From positions 9,042,498 through 9,106,497 of the forward strand of contig JAQFVV010012395.1 in NCBI GenBank assembly GCA_028023455.1: a stretch of DNA of 64,000 bases, read 5' to 3'. Each line of letters starts with the position of its first letter. The first letter of the stretch is position 1. Positions 62,731-64,000 of this stretch are shown piece by piece. The stretch is from Epiperipatus broadwayi (taxonomy: Eukaryota > Onychophora > Udeonychophora > Euonychophora > Peripatidae). The position numbers and the translations under genes are program-made. The notes beneath the pieces were generated by a model. That model worked only from the letters and a program-made list of their open reading frames with translations. It made no database searches and was not told the DNA's origin.

Positions 62731-64000
62731 TAAGAATGTACAATAATTTAATTAATGCTATTGTATAAAATGGAAATGATTAATTTTAATTAGTCAAAGT
62801 AAACTAGCCCCTGGGCATCTGAAAATTTATAATTAAAGATCAGATAGGAGAAAAAACAATAAGAAGAGAATAACCAATAAAAAAATCCCTCAGTGAATGG
62901 ACCACAGCGAAGGATCATCATCATTATCATGACATCATGTTCAGTCAATCCGCAATTGTAATATAAAAAGGAAAAGATTAAAAATAAAAGGTGGCATGAT
63001 ATGTCTTAAATCTGGAGAGTTGAAGGAGAAGAGATTCAATCCCTTCAGTTTTGTTAAAAGAAGAAATGAAATATTATTTTCCTAGATCCTGCAATAAAAG
63101 TCTGAAAAGAACTATACCAGCTTCAGCAAAAAACCTACATAATTAGAAACAACACTGGATCTCAATTACAAACAACTATAAGGTTGGACTTTTTATTTTT
63201 AAACCCATAAGAACTTTATGAACTTTGAGACAAAACTATTCCAGTATTTAAATATGAATGCCTATCTGACCAAATTAAATCATTAATAATTATTTTTATC
63301 ATATATAGTTTTAAAATCATTTCCCTTAATTAAATTTTTCATTCTTTTAAGTGTTTATTATGTTTTTGTTTTCACATTATGCTAAAATGTTTAATTAAAT
63401 CATGTTAAATTTAAGTCATGTATAAATGGCTGCATATATTTGTAAAGTTATGTTAGTTTAAGGGAGTGTAAATCTTAGGTTATTTGTTTCGCAGTTAAAT
63501 TGGGTCAATGGATTGAATGTATTGGTGTAATTAGTAAATGTAGCATGAAGATCCGCTACATGCAGGTTCACATTATATGCCACACTTGGGCAAAATAAAT
63601 CCCATTTCTTACTGATTATCTTCTGCAGACAGTATTCCTTGCTTCTTGCATCACCCCTTTAGCCTATGGAGTGGGAGAGTAAGATGGTAAAAAGGACCAC
63701 AATCCCTTCCTATGGAGTTTTCTTTTTTTATTGTTCTTCTCACCATACAGATGAAGTATTCCTGTACTAGATGAGAGACATTTCTTCTTGATAACCATGC
63801 TCCTCAGATGTATATTTCTGACAGTATGGTATTGTGATGTCACATTCATGCTGCATTGAATACATCAATATATCAGGTAGATTGGCATTAGGTTGATTGT
63901 GAACTTTTGGTCTAGGGTTAAATAAGGGATATATAATATTTTCTTTTTCAGTGAAATTTGTGTAGTCTATCCATACTCGACACTTTAATAAAATATTAAT
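62731..64000. other. AT-rich region to the window end, no gene recognised
   Basis: The part from about 63540 to 64000 is less AT-rich and may hold the decayed edge of a transposable element that continues outside the window. The 61-codon minus frame at 63664-63849 matches nothing I know. Confidence 0.3.

Overview
This window is very AT-rich invertebrate animal DNA. The evidence is one class A (rhodopsin-like) GPCR in a single exon, many long (TA)n tracts, and remnants of Penelope-like (PLE), LINE, LTR and tRNA-derived elements. The phylum cannot be fixed from the sequence. Only one host gene is convincing (the GPCR, 5402-6400, +). A 500-base assembly gap lies at 22760-23259.

Layout. 1-1.6 kb: decayed ends of a Ty3/Gypsy integrase and of a PLE with a GIY-YIG domain. 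1.87-2.86 kb: head-to-head inverted tandem dimers of a repeat with a ~344 bp period. 5.4-6.4 kb: GPCR. 9.8-13.3 kb: a 3.48 kb foldback element. 14-21 kb: mostly featureless AT-rich DNA with two TA-centred hairpins. 21.2-22.8 kb: a decayed Lys/Glu-rich gag-like coding region running into the gap. 23.26-23.81 kb: a 466 bp tandem unit holding a hammerhead ribozyme (HHR). 24.0-33.2 kb: a PLE cluster. It has one nearly full-length 798-residue copy, one tandem truncated copy, and one head-to-head inverted copy that is itself split by a 2.6 kb TG...CA element resembling a solo LTR. A second copy of that element lies in the opposite orientation at 60.0-62.5 kb. 35.8-43.3 kb: a tRNA-Gly-like sequence and three decayed LINE fragments. 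The last LINE is interrupted by a 1.27 kb insertion with a 12 bp target-site duplication that contains three tandem HHRs. 43.6-43.95 kb: a small tRNA-like SINE with a 14 bp duplication, then a hairpin repeat. 44.9-55.2 kb: mostly without recognisable genes. 55.3-55.8 and 59.1-59.8 kb: two more head-to-head repeats with decayed HHR motifs.

The main theme is a Penelope/hammerhead system. At least four sequence families here carry intact or decayed type I HHR cores, in tandem units of about 300-480 bp. This matches the metazoan retrozyme layout, in which small non-autonomous retroelements make self-cleaved RNAs. The same window holds a PLE coding for reverse transcriptase and GIY-YIG endonuclease, the type of enzyme proposed to mobilise them. 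PLE copies and several HHR families share one unusual arrangement: 5'-truncated copies joined head-to-head, often beside (TA)n tracts. At the 40.8-42.06 kb insertion the junction also holds about 57 bp matching host LINE sequence 465 bp upstream, suggesting template switching during insertion. All HHR calls rest on hand-folded secondary structure and conserved core bases. No activity, covariance or database evidence was available.
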